64,000 nucleotides of DNA from Diadophis punctatus similis (Eukaryota; Chordata; Lepidosauria; Squamata; Dipsadidae): assembly GCA_023053685.1 (NCBI GenBank), contig JALIGW010000002.1, positions 171,459,430 through 171,523,429 on the forward strand, read 5' to 3'. The translations under genes were made by a program, and so were the position numbers. The notes beneath the pieces are model-generated. The model did no database searches. It was given only the letters and a program-made list of their open reading frames with translations, and was not told the origin of the DNA. This document shows, in pieces, positions 39,608 through 53,289 of this stretch; position 1 is the stretch's first letter, and each line of letters starts with the position of its first letter.

Positions 39608-39718
39608 ATGTAATATATTTCTTATATTACAAGAAGAACATCACAAAGTTGGAAGTTGGAGGAACTCTCTGTCATTTTGGATGATACACAATGAGAGTGG
39701 GGGTGGGGGTGGGGGAGG

Positions 39719-39720
<2 letters not shown>

Positions 39721-39763
<43 letters not shown>
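39721..39763. repeat. (AC)n microsatellite
   Basis: About 21 AC units, preceded by a gtgggggtgggggt run. Confidence 0.97.
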
Positions 39764-39766
<3 letters not shown>

Positions 39767-40422
39767 GTCGAGTGTTATGAAAAAGTTACACTTAATCTGA
39801 AGTATGGCCTATTGCAGATTTGGCTTCCTCAACATGACTAAACCATTTCCCCCAGGTGTCTCTGCCATCCAGCATGACAAAAAGTTCAGGTGAACTCCAA
39901 AGCTATAAGTATATTCATTCTTTAGCATTTCCAGGTAAAAACAGAACTTGGGTGGCACAATTGGAAAAGCTAGAATAGACCAGCTTCCCCTGACTTTATG
40001 TCCAGCACAGCGTGGTAGGCTTCAATTTTCATGTTTCTTCAGCCAGCATGACCAAAGATGGGTTTAAGCCCAACCTCCTTGAGCTCCTAGGTTAGGTAAG
40101 GGAAGGTTGGAGCTGAAATACTGAGTGTGATCAGTTATTGATGTGACTCAATGTAAACTAATTTAGTATGTTTACATGTTTACTATTACTTTAACCTCTT
40201 CTACCCCTTGATCAAAAAGCTGTCTTCAATTTTTGACAATCATGAAAAGATTGTGGGAGAGAATATAAAAGAGTAGTTATCCTTTGTAATTATATATTTA
40301 CACTGTAAAGATAAAGGAATCTCATTCTCACGAAGAAAATTGATTCTGATTCTTTAAACCTAATGGCTGACCATTTTAGGAGAAGTGGAGGGATGCAACA
40401 TTTGGGGCATTATGCTCTACAA

Positions 40423-40541
40423 CAGGGGTCCTCAAACTTGGCAATTTTAAGTCTTGTGGACTTCAAGTCCCAGATTCCCAGACTTCAATTCTGGGAGTTG
40501 AAGTCCACAAGACTTAAAGTTGCCAAGTTTGAAGATCTCTG
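40423..40541 (+). mobile_element. Palindromic hAT-like MITE with perfect 8-bp duplication
   Basis: 119 bp, CAGGGGTCCTCAAACTTGGC... to ...CCAAGTTTGAAGATCTCTG, arms inverted. It is flanked on both sides by ctctacaa (40415-40422 and 40542-40549), a perfect 8-bp target duplication that fixes the ends and supports the hAT assignment. Confidence 0.9.
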
Positions 40542-40549
40542 CTCTACAA

Positions 40550-42515
<1,966 letters not shown>

Positions 42516-42519
42516 ACTG

Positions 42520-42752
42520 AGGAAGGACCCAATGGAGAAGAGCCTAATGCTAGGAAAGATTGAGGGCAAAAGAAGAAGGGGACGACAGAGAAGGAGGTGG
42601 ATGGATGGAGTCACTGAATCAGTAGGTGGAGTCACTGAAGCAGAGCTTAAATGGACTCCAGAGGATGGTAGAGGACAGGAAGGCCTGGAGGAACGTTTTC
42701 CATGGGATCGCGATGGGTCAGACACGACTTCACAACTAACAACAACAACATG
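42520..42752 (+). mobile_element. BovB (RTE clade) LINE 3' end
   Basis: Plus-strand fragment reading DPMEKSLMLGKIEGKRRRGR, then MDGVTESVGG and W...DGRGQEGLEE; it ends in gatgggtcagacacgacttcacaactaacaacaacaaca. It has a short internal duplication (gtaggtggagtcactgaa) that disturbs the frame. Same family as 3035-3545. Confidence 0.88.
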
Positions 42753-42844
42753 TTATCTTTACATTTAATATCTGCACCATCTCTCCATTTTGGATATTGG
42801 ATCACTCTGATGAAGTTATAGAGTTTAGAACAATGCATTTTATA

Positions 42845-42925
42845 TAAAAAACTGCAAGGACTAGTCAACACAGTTACCAGGAGTCAATTCTGACTTGATG
42901 GCACCAAAATCAATCAATCAATCAT
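42845..42925 (+). mobile_element. Tail of the tRNA-derived squamate SINE
   Basis: actgcaaggactagtcaacacagttaccaggagtcaattctgacttgatggcacc, followed by a (AATC)n run, is the 3' part of the SINE type seen at 26345 and 19500. Confidence 0.6.
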
Positions 42926-43452
42926 TCAATCAGTGAAATATCCCAATCATTTAGAGAGAAGGTTCGACCAATTGGCTTGCAAATAGCTGTTGCTTGTTCT
43001 AAGAACCAAGTGGCTTTGCATAATTGGGTGTGTTCAATCACTATGATTGTGCAGTGAGTGTAGATTTCTTAAAAGCTTCCCTCAATATACCGGTAGTGCT
43101 TGCCTGAAGTTAGATTACAATTCCCAGAATCCCCAGCCAACATATTGCTTTAGATTAGAATTTAGTGCCATATTGGGAAAGGCTGATAGAAAGGAACTAG
43201 ACAGATTATTTTGATTCTAAATCGACGCTTATTATTTTGTCTTACTAAGAACGCCGAGCCCGGAGACGCCTTTTTACCAGAAAAGGAACAAAGATCGCAG
43301 GCTGGGTTAGCGACCTCATCTTACCTTCGCATACACTATGAGGAACATGGATGATTAAAGGATGCCTGCTTGAACCCCAAATGCATGGATCCCCCCCTCC
43401 TCCTTAATAACTCTGCCCGGAGAGACCCGAGGGTTCCTGTGATGTTCCTGTG

Positions 43453-43698
43453 AGCCGAGGTGGCGCAGTGGTTAGAGTGCAGCACTGCAGGCTACTTCAG
43501 CTAACTGCTAGTTCAGCAGTTCAGCTGTTCAAATCTCACCGGTTCAGGGTTGACTCAGCCTTCCATCCTTCTCAGGTCGGTAAAATGAGGACCCAGATTG
43601 TTGGGGGCAATAGGCTGAACTCTGAAAACCGCTCAGAGAGGGCTGTAAAAGCACTATGAAGCAGTATATAAGTCTAAGTGCTATTGCTATTGATATGT
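43453..43698 (+). mobile_element. tRNA-derived snake SINE
   Basis: Starts gagccgaggtggcgcagtggttagagtgcagcactgcaggc (A box), then tgttcaaatctcacc (B box), the body tgactcagccttccatccttctcaggtcggtaaaatgaggacccagattg, and the tail aagcagtatataagtctaagtgctattgctattg. This complete copy is in a GC-rich region. The B box belongs to the SINE; it is not a working tRNA gene. Confidence 0.88.
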
Positions 43699-43699
43699 C

Positions 43700-44160
43700 T
43701 CATTGAACCGGGAGCGTGACATCACCCGCTAGCCTCCGCCGGTCCCCCTCGGGGCTCCGCATCCTGAAGGGCCAGCAATAAAACGACCACCGATAGGAAA
43801 GCTCGAGTAGGGTTTTGCCTGGACGGTCACCTTCCTCTTGGAAGGAAAGATTCATACGACCGCGCCTTAAGATTGCCCGCCTGCTTTTGCTCTCTGAGGG
43901 TGATGGTGGCTTGTTCAAAGGCAGGTAGTGTGCTGGGGGGTGGGGCAGAAGAGAGAAAGCTGGGAGAACGCGCGCCACGGTCCTTGGGACGCTTCTTAGA
44001 AAGGGCGCGGGGTGATGGCGGCTGGAAGCTGCCGGGAAGAGCGCGAGCTGATGATGCTGGGGGCCTGGGAAAGATGGATTAAATGGACTACTAGGAGGAT
44101 TGTGGGGGAAGGGAGGGGAAAAGAGAGGTCTGCAAGGCTGCATTTGGTACAAAACTCAAA
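43700..44160. promoter_or_regulatory. CpG-rich segment
   Basis: High GC with frequent CG dinucleotides, without a convincing exon. Possible regulatory island, by composition only. Confidence 0.3.
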
Positions 44161-44329
44161 GGTAACTTTTGCCGGCCTTAAGACAAATTCCACAATTTGT
44201 CTCCCCTTCCCCCAGAATAAACACCAGGACCGCGCCCGATTTCCAGATCTCCTTCTTTAAGGAAGGTTGTATTTTGGAAGCCGTTCAAGCTTTGATTGTA
44301 GGCGCACAAAGCCCGGAGATATTTCTACC

Positions 44330-44371
44330 CCGCTCCCCCGTCCTGTCCCGTCCTGTCCCGTCCTGTCCCGA
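44330..44371. repeat. Decamer tandem repeat (cgtcctgtcc)n
   Basis: Three to four tandem copies of a 10-bp unit (ccgtcctgtc) by eye. Confidence 0.85.
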
Positions 44372-44515
44372 TCCAATCTTGGGTTCCCACTGCATTAAAC
44401 AAAGAAAAGATGCTAGCGCCGCAAAGGTTTGTTCATTTCTGCTCAAAAGTCACCTGATCGAATTTAGCGAGTCTTAGAGTTAAGCGAACATGTATAAATT
44501 ATGTTGTAGACTATA

Positions 44516-44586
44516 CAGGGGTCTCCAACCTTGGCAACTTTAAGACTTGTGGACTTCAGCTTCTAGAATTCCTCAGCCAGCTTAGG
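44516..44586 (+). mobile_element. hAT-like MITE, left half
   Basis: CAGGGGTCTCCAACCTTGGCAACTTTAAGACTTGTGGACTTCAGC...CAGCCAGCTTAGG matches the left arm of the MITE family. The right arm is missing. Confidence 0.75.
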
Positions 44587-44599
44587 ACAAAATGGGGGG

Positions 44600-47500
44600 G
44601 GGGGGTTGGAGGAGGAGGGGGAGATTAGGTGATTGGAGATCGCGGGATTACTTTCAAGTCAACAGCCGGGGCCGGGTTTGATTACTCGGAAATATGTATT
44701 GGTGGACCTAACTTTTCTGCCTTTCAGGGAACGCACTGAGAACGGAGAAGATCCTGCATTAATATCCTACTAACAGTAGGCACAGAGCCAGCAATCCTCA
44801 TCCCCCTTCTCCTTCATCCTCTTCACCACTATCCCCATTATAAATCATTGTAATCTGATTTGATAAAAGTGTAAACGTCAAACTTCACCAAGGAACCATC
44901 TTGCTCAAGTTAATGCCTACAATCCTTTCAGTATCTACTTTTTGTATGGTTCAAATGGCCATAAACGGATTAATCAGCATCCAGCCCCCTTTAACTGCTT
45001 CGTGGGTCAGATCCATACAAAGGTTAATGCAATTCCATACTTTTTTTCCATGAAAGCTGGGTTTAGTTTGCATTTAAGGTATACCCATGGAATTCCTACA
45101 GAAAAATCCCCATTATTTTGACTTGTTTTTAACTATTTACTTCCCACATAAATATTACTTCAGACCATTTTATAGCAGGTATCTTCCCCTTGACCCAAAT
45201 GATTAATATGCATTTCTGTAAACCTCGTGTTTTAAAATTGAGATATTATATGAGACTGATACAACTTGTATTGCCTGAGGTGAAATTTGTCTGCAGACAA
45301 TTTCAAAAATGTTACTCAAGAACACAATTTTATAAGACAATGTATAAAACAAAATTTATATTCTTCTGATCCTTTACTTATGCTTATTGGAAATATATTC
45401 TACAGAAGGCTGCCATATATATTCACTCAGTGTAATTGGTTACGTTTGCATGCAATTATTTATAAGTAAAGATAATAGAATTTCCCTTAACCAATGTTCA
45501 TAACATTGTGATATATCTATGTCATTTCTCAAATGGCATATCTATAAAGATGATAGAGTATAAATATTCTATAATCTATAAAATAAGGGTCATTTACAAA
45601 GAACCAATAGTGGATCCTTTATAGATGGCAGCTCAAACTGAAATCTGAGTTTAAAGTAAATTAACTAACTTAATTATTACATTCAATTAAACCTTAACGA
45701 ATGCTTAGAATCGACAGAACATTTGCATTTATTGATGAATAGCAAACAGAGGAAAACCCACAAACTTTTAAATGCAATTGCTTGGGTTGGGCAATTTTGA
45801 ACTTTGGAAAAGGAAACCTTGCCATTAAAAACAACAACAACTAAACCAGTCTGTACCTGGTAGAAGTTCAGTAAAACTTCTACCCACATTAGCAATCGAT
45901 CAGATTTTCTCCCCCCTCCCTTCAGGAAGCGAGGTTAAAATATGACAAGCCAATCTGAAATGTCTACCATTCCATGGGAACAAAAATGGGCCTGGATGAG
46001 CACTCAAACAGAGTGATCCAGATAAAAACCATCTGTTCCCCACAAACACAGAAGAGATGAATGTGTGGCTGCAAATCTAACCTTATCTAGTATCAGTCAG
46101 TTTAAAAAAAAAAAGAACAACTCTGATGCAATATCTTTCACGCATGCATACCAGTTGTGGGAGTCTGGGAGCAAATGGCTTAAAAACAGCAGGGTTGTTG
46201 CAAACATGTTTTATCCTTGCGTTTATCTGTATCTGCATCTTTATAAGAAAATGACCATCCTACGCAATTCACTTCCCTGGTAGGGCACCATTAGACTCCC
46301 TGCCTGGGTTGATTTCCATACAGCTTTATTAATGCTACAGAAGCTCGTATTTCACTGCTAAAGTATAGAGAATTGTTAACTTGTAAATGATGCCACTTCC
46401 TAACTACCTGTAATGCTGAAGCCTATTATAATGAACTGCTAATTTAAAAAAAATCATACGTGGTGGACTCTCTTCTGAGATGATTGCTTCTTTATTTCTT
46501 CATGTTATGCTCTTTTTAAAGGAATTTAGTAAGGTTAGGGTTACCATTCCATGTTCCCCCACCTTCACATGGTGGCCATGGTCTCTAGAAGACAAAGTCT
46601 TAACCGGATGGGATAGAGGAGGCTCCATTGCAAAGGGCCAGTAGGACAGTCACTGAAGGAATGCCGTCATGCAGATATACCAATATCCAAGTTGATAATG
46701 AAATTGATCCGGCTTGGAGGGAAGGGCTTTGGTGCAAACTTGCGGGTTTTATTCCACGCAAGTGAAAGTCTCTAAAAAAAAAAGCCCTCAACTGCAACTT
46801 TGCCAAGTGTTATTTTGTGCTGGAGGAACACGCCACCCTGGAGACCAGCTGAACAGAAATGGTCTTCTCCTTGTTCCATTTGGGTAATGTTCCCCCCCCC
46901 CCAACCTGGTGTCCTTGAGATGTGGAAGCTTGCAATTCCCCCCTGTTTCCCAGCCGGCATAATCACTGGTTGGCGGACTATGGGAGTTGTAATCCAAGAT
47001 AACTGAAAGGCGCCAGCTTAAAGAAGATTGGCCTAGACTAGAGTAAAGGGCATCCGAGAAGCTATGAGAGAAAGGGCTTTGACTTCTTATCATGGAAGGA
47101 AGGTTTGCTCCCCCTTCTATGTCAGGCTCCTGAGCTGGACTTCATTGTGTTGGCCTTTTGCCAACACAAAGTGACACCGGGATTTCTATGGGAAATATGT
47201 AACTATTTTATCAGAGGACAATGAATCCCTGTGCGGCCTAGAATGACGATGTGCCCATCAGCCTCTTGCAGACAAGAAGAAAAGAACAATGGCTATTTTC
47301 TATCTTGTGGAGAAAAGATAAGTTCTATCTAAAAATCCTCAATGGGACAAGTCATTGGCTTAATGAATGCACAATACTTTCTTCAAGGGTGCAGCTAAGA
47401 AGGTGGAGGCTGGGGAGAGAAGGAAACATGCAATAAAAGGAAAAAAAATACCCAAGAACTGACAAAATCTACATGCAAAAGCCCTTCACTCTTCAGAGCT

Positions 47501-48020
47501 TTTCTTAAACTTTAATTCAGCTTCTCCCAAAATGATATCTGCTTGGAATATAACATCATAGCCTTGCTTGCTGGGAAAATGGTTGGGGTAGTTCCAAATA
47601 GCTGGAGCACGCCATGTTGTAGAAGATGCCTGTTGGTTGTTCAATGTTGTCAGTAGAAGCCGCCTTCCACAACATCCCACCAGCAAAACAAATGAGCAAG
47701 TCTGTCATTAAAATGGACCCTGCCCCAACTATCTTCTTTACTACCAAGGTCTTAGCAGTGGAAATTCAAGAAAACGAAGAGATAAAATCTTAGGACCCTG
47801 GCCTTAGATTCAAAATTAATAGGCCTTACCCTCCCCAAATTTAATGGCGCTTACATTGAATTGGCATTCTTCTGAATGTTCTAGATAGTAGCTCCGCTTG
47901 TAACTGAGATGTATTCCCCCCCCCCCCCAGTAAAAGACCTCCAAACATTATGGCTTTTGACATCAGAGTAAAAAAATTTACAAGGTCTTGAACAAAAAAT
48001 ATCCACAGATTTTACCCCTA
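44600..48020. other. AT-rich non-coding DNA
   Basis: No gene recognised. Near 46950-47030 a worn repeat (cccagccggcataatcactggttggcggactatgggagttgtaatcc) of a reptile DNA-transposon type is visible. Confidence 0.5.
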
Positions 48021-48029
48021 CGTGTAAAA

Positions 48030-48118
48030 GTTGGGACTGATCTACTGCCACATAAGTTGCTGCACTGCAAGGCAGCCGGCCCGGGTTCAAATCCCAGTAA
48101 GGGGTATGGCTACACACC
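48030..48118 (+). mobile_element. tRNA-derived SINE fragment
   Basis: gactgatctactgccacataagttgctgcactgcaaggcagccggcccgggttcaaatcccagtaaggg includes a near-perfect B box (gggttcaaatccc). The A-box side is degraded. The following gtatggct is a SINE body. Not a tRNA gene. Confidence 0.6.
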
Positions 48119-48699
48119 ACATTTCACAGCGCACTGATAGCCTCCTGTTCAATCACACTATTAATATTTAAATTATCAAATTCCAGTTGGGTTAAAGACA
48201 TGGAATGTGAATTCATTGCTTTGGGTAGTTTACTCAATTATTCACATTCTGTTTAGAGTTCTGCATATAGTACTTACATACATGCCTACCACACCATTCC
48301 TTTGGGATAGGCAACCTTTGGAGTAAACAAACAAACAAACAAACACCAAAATATAAACCAGACTAATTAAAGGGTTAGAAAAAAGAAACATAGCTAAAAA
48401 TCAGTATATACCAATCCCTCTCCATACCTTCTGCAAACCATCCTTGCTTCCATTATCTATGTATCCACACTTGCACTCTTATATTATAGCCTATCATAAC
48501 GCGTGGGTTTGTGGGGGCGCGAATTCTGCTGTATTAGCAGAATACACACACAACACACTAAATTGATGTTGTAAACGCCATCTTTACTTTGATAGATAGG
48601 ACCCACTATAATGAAATTGATTAAAGGCATGGCGTCTGTACTTTGAACGCCTTCGTCCACACAAACTCAAAACAGGCCCTTGAAACTTAAGACAGCCCC

Positions 48700-49980
48700 G
48701 TGAAAATAAAGCAAAGGGTCCACCTCACGCCATTGAACTAAGAGGAAAAGCGGCCTTTGCCAAGTCGCCACTCCGCGCGGGGCAAAAAGTGAACCACCTC
48801 CGCGGGGAGCCTCTGCGCGTCCAGCAGGGCACAAAGACCAGTCGGCCCCTCCTCCCTTCAAGCTGCCACCTTAACTACTCCCACTCTTTCTATTCTCTCC
48901 GGGGCCCGGGAAGTAGATTTGCAAAAGGAAGCCTTCAGGTGGGATTAGACGGGAGAAAGCCCCCCTCCGAAGGAACACGCAGGCTAAAGGCGCTTTCGCG
49001 GCGAGGCTCCTTAGGGCAGGCAGCTCGCTCGGCGCGGGTGGCCGTGGCGCTCGGAGCCCGGTTCCTCCCAAGGCGGCTCAAAGCTTCCCGCCCCGCCCCG
49101 AGGACCTTGGCCTGCGAGACGGCGGGAGCTGGAAGGGGTCCCGTCCAAGCGATCGCCGTCAGGGCAGGCAGGCAGCCAGGACTTTTTGGAGAGCATTTTC
49201 CCTTCAGGCGCGCTTGGGAAGAAGAGCCAAGCGGAAGAGCCTTCCGAGGCCCAAGGCGACCGACCCGAAAGTGATCCTTGGCGGCTCTCCGTCAAAGCCG
49301 CTTGCCAGAAAAGCAGCGGTGGTGGTTCCGGGAGCCAACAGGGCTCCTTTTGAACGAGTTGGGCCGGGTTTCCCCCTCGGCTGCGTGCACGGTCCACACC
49401 CGCTGTAGAGCCTGCTCACGACGGCTGGGCAAAATCACCCGGGGAAAGAAAAGAGGGAAGGCAACCCCGGTGACCCGCCTCAGTGCCGGGCTTCTTATGG
49501 GAGGGTCAGGCCTCTGGATCTCACTGGCGGCTGGCCGGCCCTCTTTCCCGGCCAGGAGTTCAACTCCTCCGGTGAAGCCGCGGCCCTGCTTGGAAGCCCC
49601 GGACTTTTTAGAAGGCGCGCTCCCGGAGGCAGGGAAGGAGGGAGGGAAATCTGGCCGACTCAGCGGTCCAGGTGCCCATTGCTAGCCGAAGAGGGTTAGA
49701 TCAGCAACGGTTAAAGAACAAAATGGGCCTTCCTAATTCCTACCTTCCCGCTTTCGGCCAGGTCAGGAGCTTCCCCCCTTCCCTCCTGCAGGAATATCAA
49801 GGAGAGCGGGAGGAAGTCTCGAGGAAGCGTGGCTGGAAAGAGGGGCGACCCCAAGCTTGTAGGGTCTTCCAGTTAGGTCTGCTCCGAAGGGGCGGGGGCG
49901 GGGGTGGGGGTGGGGGAAAGAGATTTTTAATAATACACTCGCAGCCCCGAACAAAGTCTAACAGAAACAGCAAGGGCTAA
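48700..49980. promoter_or_regulatory. CpG-island-like segment about 18 kb upstream of PITX1
   Basis: About 1.3 kb of high-GC, CG-rich sequence. Long frames on both strands (e.g. 48789-49274 plus, 49397-49011 minus) overlap and look compositional. It may be a regulatory island or non-coding RNA promoter; no exon can be supported. Confidence 0.4.
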
Positions 49981-49984
49981 GAAA

Positions 49985-52240
49985 TGGGAAGTTTAAGGTT
50001 TTTTTTTGACAGAGACAAACGACACCCCAAAGCTTATTTTCGAAGGACAAACGGCCGGCTGCGCTGATCCGCCTTCACTTGAAGCGAGCCAGAGAGCTCT
50101 TGGGTGATCTCAGCCACTCAGCCGAGGCGGCCCTAGCCAGCGCTTGGATAGGAACCACCTGGTTAGACCGGGAAGTCCCAAAATAAACAAACAAGCAAGC
50201 AAACAGAAAAGCGCCTCAAAAGAAGGCAACACCTTTACCTTTACAGCGGTCAGTTTCTACCGGGAGACTAAGCAACTATGAACAGCCTAAGGTCCGGGCC
50301 GGCGCTGCAGGCAATTTCCAGAGCGCTCCGATGAAAAAGAAAAAAACCCAACCCTCTTTGTGGGAAGAGACCCACAAAGGCCTGGATCGCTCATTCGTTT
50401 TTTTTTAAAGACAGAAAACAAAAAGAAGGTGAGAAAACATCTAGGATGGTCTTGTCCGAGTGAGATTAGCGTAGCTAATCAGAAGATCCAGTTCCTGAAA
50501 TTTCCTAGGTGAGCTGGAAAATATTCCTGAATCCGGTCTAAAATGCGGAAGAACAACTGCGTGTATGAACTTGGGAGTTCTTGGGATGGGCTTTAGTTCC
50601 GATCATGCCCATCAGCTATGTTGGCTGAGCATGAGAGGAGTTGAAGCTCAAAGCATCTAGAAGGCTGCGGCAGCTGTACAGATAGAGATATCGGGGTGCC
50701 ATAGGCTGATTTGGTAAAATCATCTGCTGACGTCCCATTCAGTAGACATACTGAGGTTGCCTCAAAGAAAAGCCCAAGATTTAAATATGGGCAAACAGGC
50801 TAGTCGTGGTAGCCTTCCACTTCCATCTTGGACAATTTGGAAATGATCTCAAATAGGATTAAGACTACAAACCTGGGGAAACCCCCTCCTCTTTTAATGG
50901 GACATCTAGCTAAGATGGAAGTAGTATGAAGCAGTAGGCGTCAGTGACGCATTGCCAGAACAATGGCAGGGTGATGCTATAAATTGCTGACATGGAAATG
51001 CCAGTCAATGAAGAATTGTTATCAGAAGGAAAGCAAAGGGCACCTTTTCATTCAGTGGAAAATAAGATCAAATCCTTGATTTGTTGGCGGATTTGGTTAT
51101 GACCTGCTTAAAAACTCAGCTCCGGATTACGAGGCTACCCTTTTGGGTCTAGCCTTGCTCCTGTTGCAGAGTCCGATTCCATGGAGCCAAAGGGCCTCAC
51201 TAAAAGGCACCAACCAAATAGCCTGCAAGGAAAAACACAGCCTTAGAGCCACAGCAGCCAATCCGCTTGCCCAGACTAGCTTCCTTGGTCTATTTTGGGC
51301 ATGGCTTCCAGGGACCTCCCAGACTTGGGACCACGCAATCTGTAACGGAGCCGAAGGAAGAAATAATGGCATACGTGAGAAAGTAATCACGTATGAACCA
51401 CGTTTAATGTGAATTCCATGCAAATGAAATCGAACCCCATGTAGTTCTTGCCTGTGGCGGCTCCACAGGCAATTTCCTACCCACCACTCCGGGGGCCAAC
51501 AGCGGTCCTTGGCTGAGCCAGAGAGGCGTATTCTCGATCTGCAGAGGAGAAGGGCTTCTGGAGCGAAGGGGTGGGAAGGAGAGGCAGAAAAAAGAAACCC
51601 GGGAGAGTGGGGGAAAAGGACGGCAGGATCGGGAGAATTCCTGGCTTTCCCCCCACGGAGACCATGCCTTTTAGATTAATTGCATGCATGGAGAAAAGGG
51701 GGCAGAGAGTTTGTTAAGCGGGCTGCTCAGGTTACTCGGGGCATCTCTGAACTTGGAGCGCCTTTGTGGGCGTGGGGGGGGGTGTATGTGTTGAATTAAC
51801 AGTCTCTCTCTCTCTGATCCAGTGTAATCAAAGGCCGAAGAGCCAGCTTTTCCTTTGCGTTAAGGGCCCTTTCAACCAGGCTGAAATGAAAGGCGGCAGG
51901 ATCTCCAGAGATTACATTTCCCCTTTGGGTCTATCTCTGCATCCCCTCCACATCTCAACGCTTTCTCCCTCCCCCCCCCCACCTCCCAACCATCCTCCTT
52001 ATCCATGCTTAATTCGAGCAGCCTCTTAATTGCTGGCATGTTTGGAGTTGGGTGAGAGCGGGGAAGTTCCTGAATAGCTGAAGCCTTCTAATAATGCCCG
52101 GTGTTTTAATATGCTCAGGGGTAAATCCGAGGCTTGGGACAGCCGGCCGTCTTTCCTGCCCCACTCAGATAAATAATTAAGCTTCGTCCCGAACCGGCTC
52201 AATTTTGTGGGGGGAGGAGGAAAACCTAAGACATTAAAAA
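49985..52240. other. Non-coding DNA, no gene recognised
   Basis: Mixed-GC sequence. A DNA-transposon-like block at 50560-50680 (gggagttcttggg...agaggagttgaagctcaaagcatctagaaggc) resembles reptile MITE remnants. Nothing else is assigned. Confidence 0.45.
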
Positions 52241-52347
52241 AGAAGAAGAAGAAGAAGAAGAAGAAGAAGAAGAAGAAGAAGAAGAAGAAGAAGAAGAAGA
52301 AGAAGAAGAAGAAGAAGAAGAAGAAGAAGAAGAAGAAGAAGAAGAAG
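52241..52347. repeat. (AGA)n microsatellite
   Basis: About 35 uninterrupted AGA units; the poly-Phe frame on the minus strand is an artefact. Confidence 0.98.
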
Positions 52348-53176
52348 CTGAGAAAACAAAGTTTCTGATCGCGAGAAAACTCAAAATAAAAACTCATAAA
52401 GGTCAACGATAGAACATTTCCCCAAACTTTCAGCTGTTGTGACCTCCGAGTGAAAACGTCGCCTCAAAGAAAATAATCATTTAAACGAAAACAAGCACAA
52501 ACACAAATCCAGCTCAGGCAGTTCGGTCACTGGGCAACTAAGCTAAACGATTTACCGAGGACCCCCCCAAACCAATTAACCCCAACTCCGCAGCGGTCCA
52601 GTGGGCGTTTCCACTAACCAATCTGATTCGGGACTTCGGCGGGTTTTGCCCTTCGCGGCGGGGAAAAACTGGAAACTTTCATGCCACGACAGTCCCAGGA
52701 AGAGTCTCACCCACCCCAGAAGGCACTGCAAACCGGGTCGCACCACCGATAGGTCCCAGCTAACAGGCATTTATTTCCCTTGAGACAAATATCGCCTGAC
52801 CCGGGTCATCAGACCCGGTATGTCACTTAGCTCTGGGTGCCTCCAGCCACGGAAGCAACAGCCCCGGAGAGCCAAAACCGTGACAAAAACCACTCGTTTT
52901 TGTACCCCACTCGTTTCCGTGGTTGCATTGTAAAAAAACCGCTTGATTTTAATATAGGTGATCACTCGCTAAAGGACTGGGGAGGAGGAGGAGGAGGAGC
53001 AGGAGCCGGGGCACTCAGCCGCTGACACCGGCCTGTGGAACCGGGAGACTGGAAGCAAATATAAGCATCGAATTTGAATCGCGTCTGAACTTTCTCGGGC
53101 TTTATTAGGGCACGAAAGGAATCGCGGAAACCCCCTTTGTCCCACTCCGCCCAACTGCGAAAATACCCCATCTTAC

Positions 53177-53245
53177 CTAAATCCGCATAGGGAGGGATAC
53201 TTTTGGACCGACCGAGCTCCATAGCACAAACTCTGTGAACAACAA
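53177..53245 (-). other. Candidate alternative first exon of PITX1
   Basis: On the minus strand a strong TATA box (cctataaaatag, 53277-53266) is followed about 50 bp later by an ATG (53222-53220) opening 15 codons (MELGRSKSIPPYADL) plus one base. It ends at a near-perfect donor TTTAG|GTAAGA (53177/53176). The phase (1) is the same as that of PITX1 exon 1, so splicing to exon 2 would stay in frame. An acceptor-like tgttcacag also lies at 53233, so it could instead be an internal exon. No homology is known to me; an exon of a non-coding RNA or chance are real alternatives. Confidence 0.25.
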
Positions 53246-53289
53246 AACACACCGTGATTAAATAACTATTTTATAGGGTTTGCTTTGCC

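Noticed and set aside
39362..39610. PITX1-linked conserved regulatory element
   Set aside because: Explained by a minus-strand tRNA-derived SINE.
43453..43698. tRNA gene (A and B boxes)
   Set aside because: Head is followed by the SINE body and tail and recurs at 39364; no tRNA cloverleaf.
48789..49685. Several 100-160 codon frames on both strands
   Set aside because: Overlapping frames on both strands in high-GC DNA, Arg/Pro/Ala-rich, no conserved motif.
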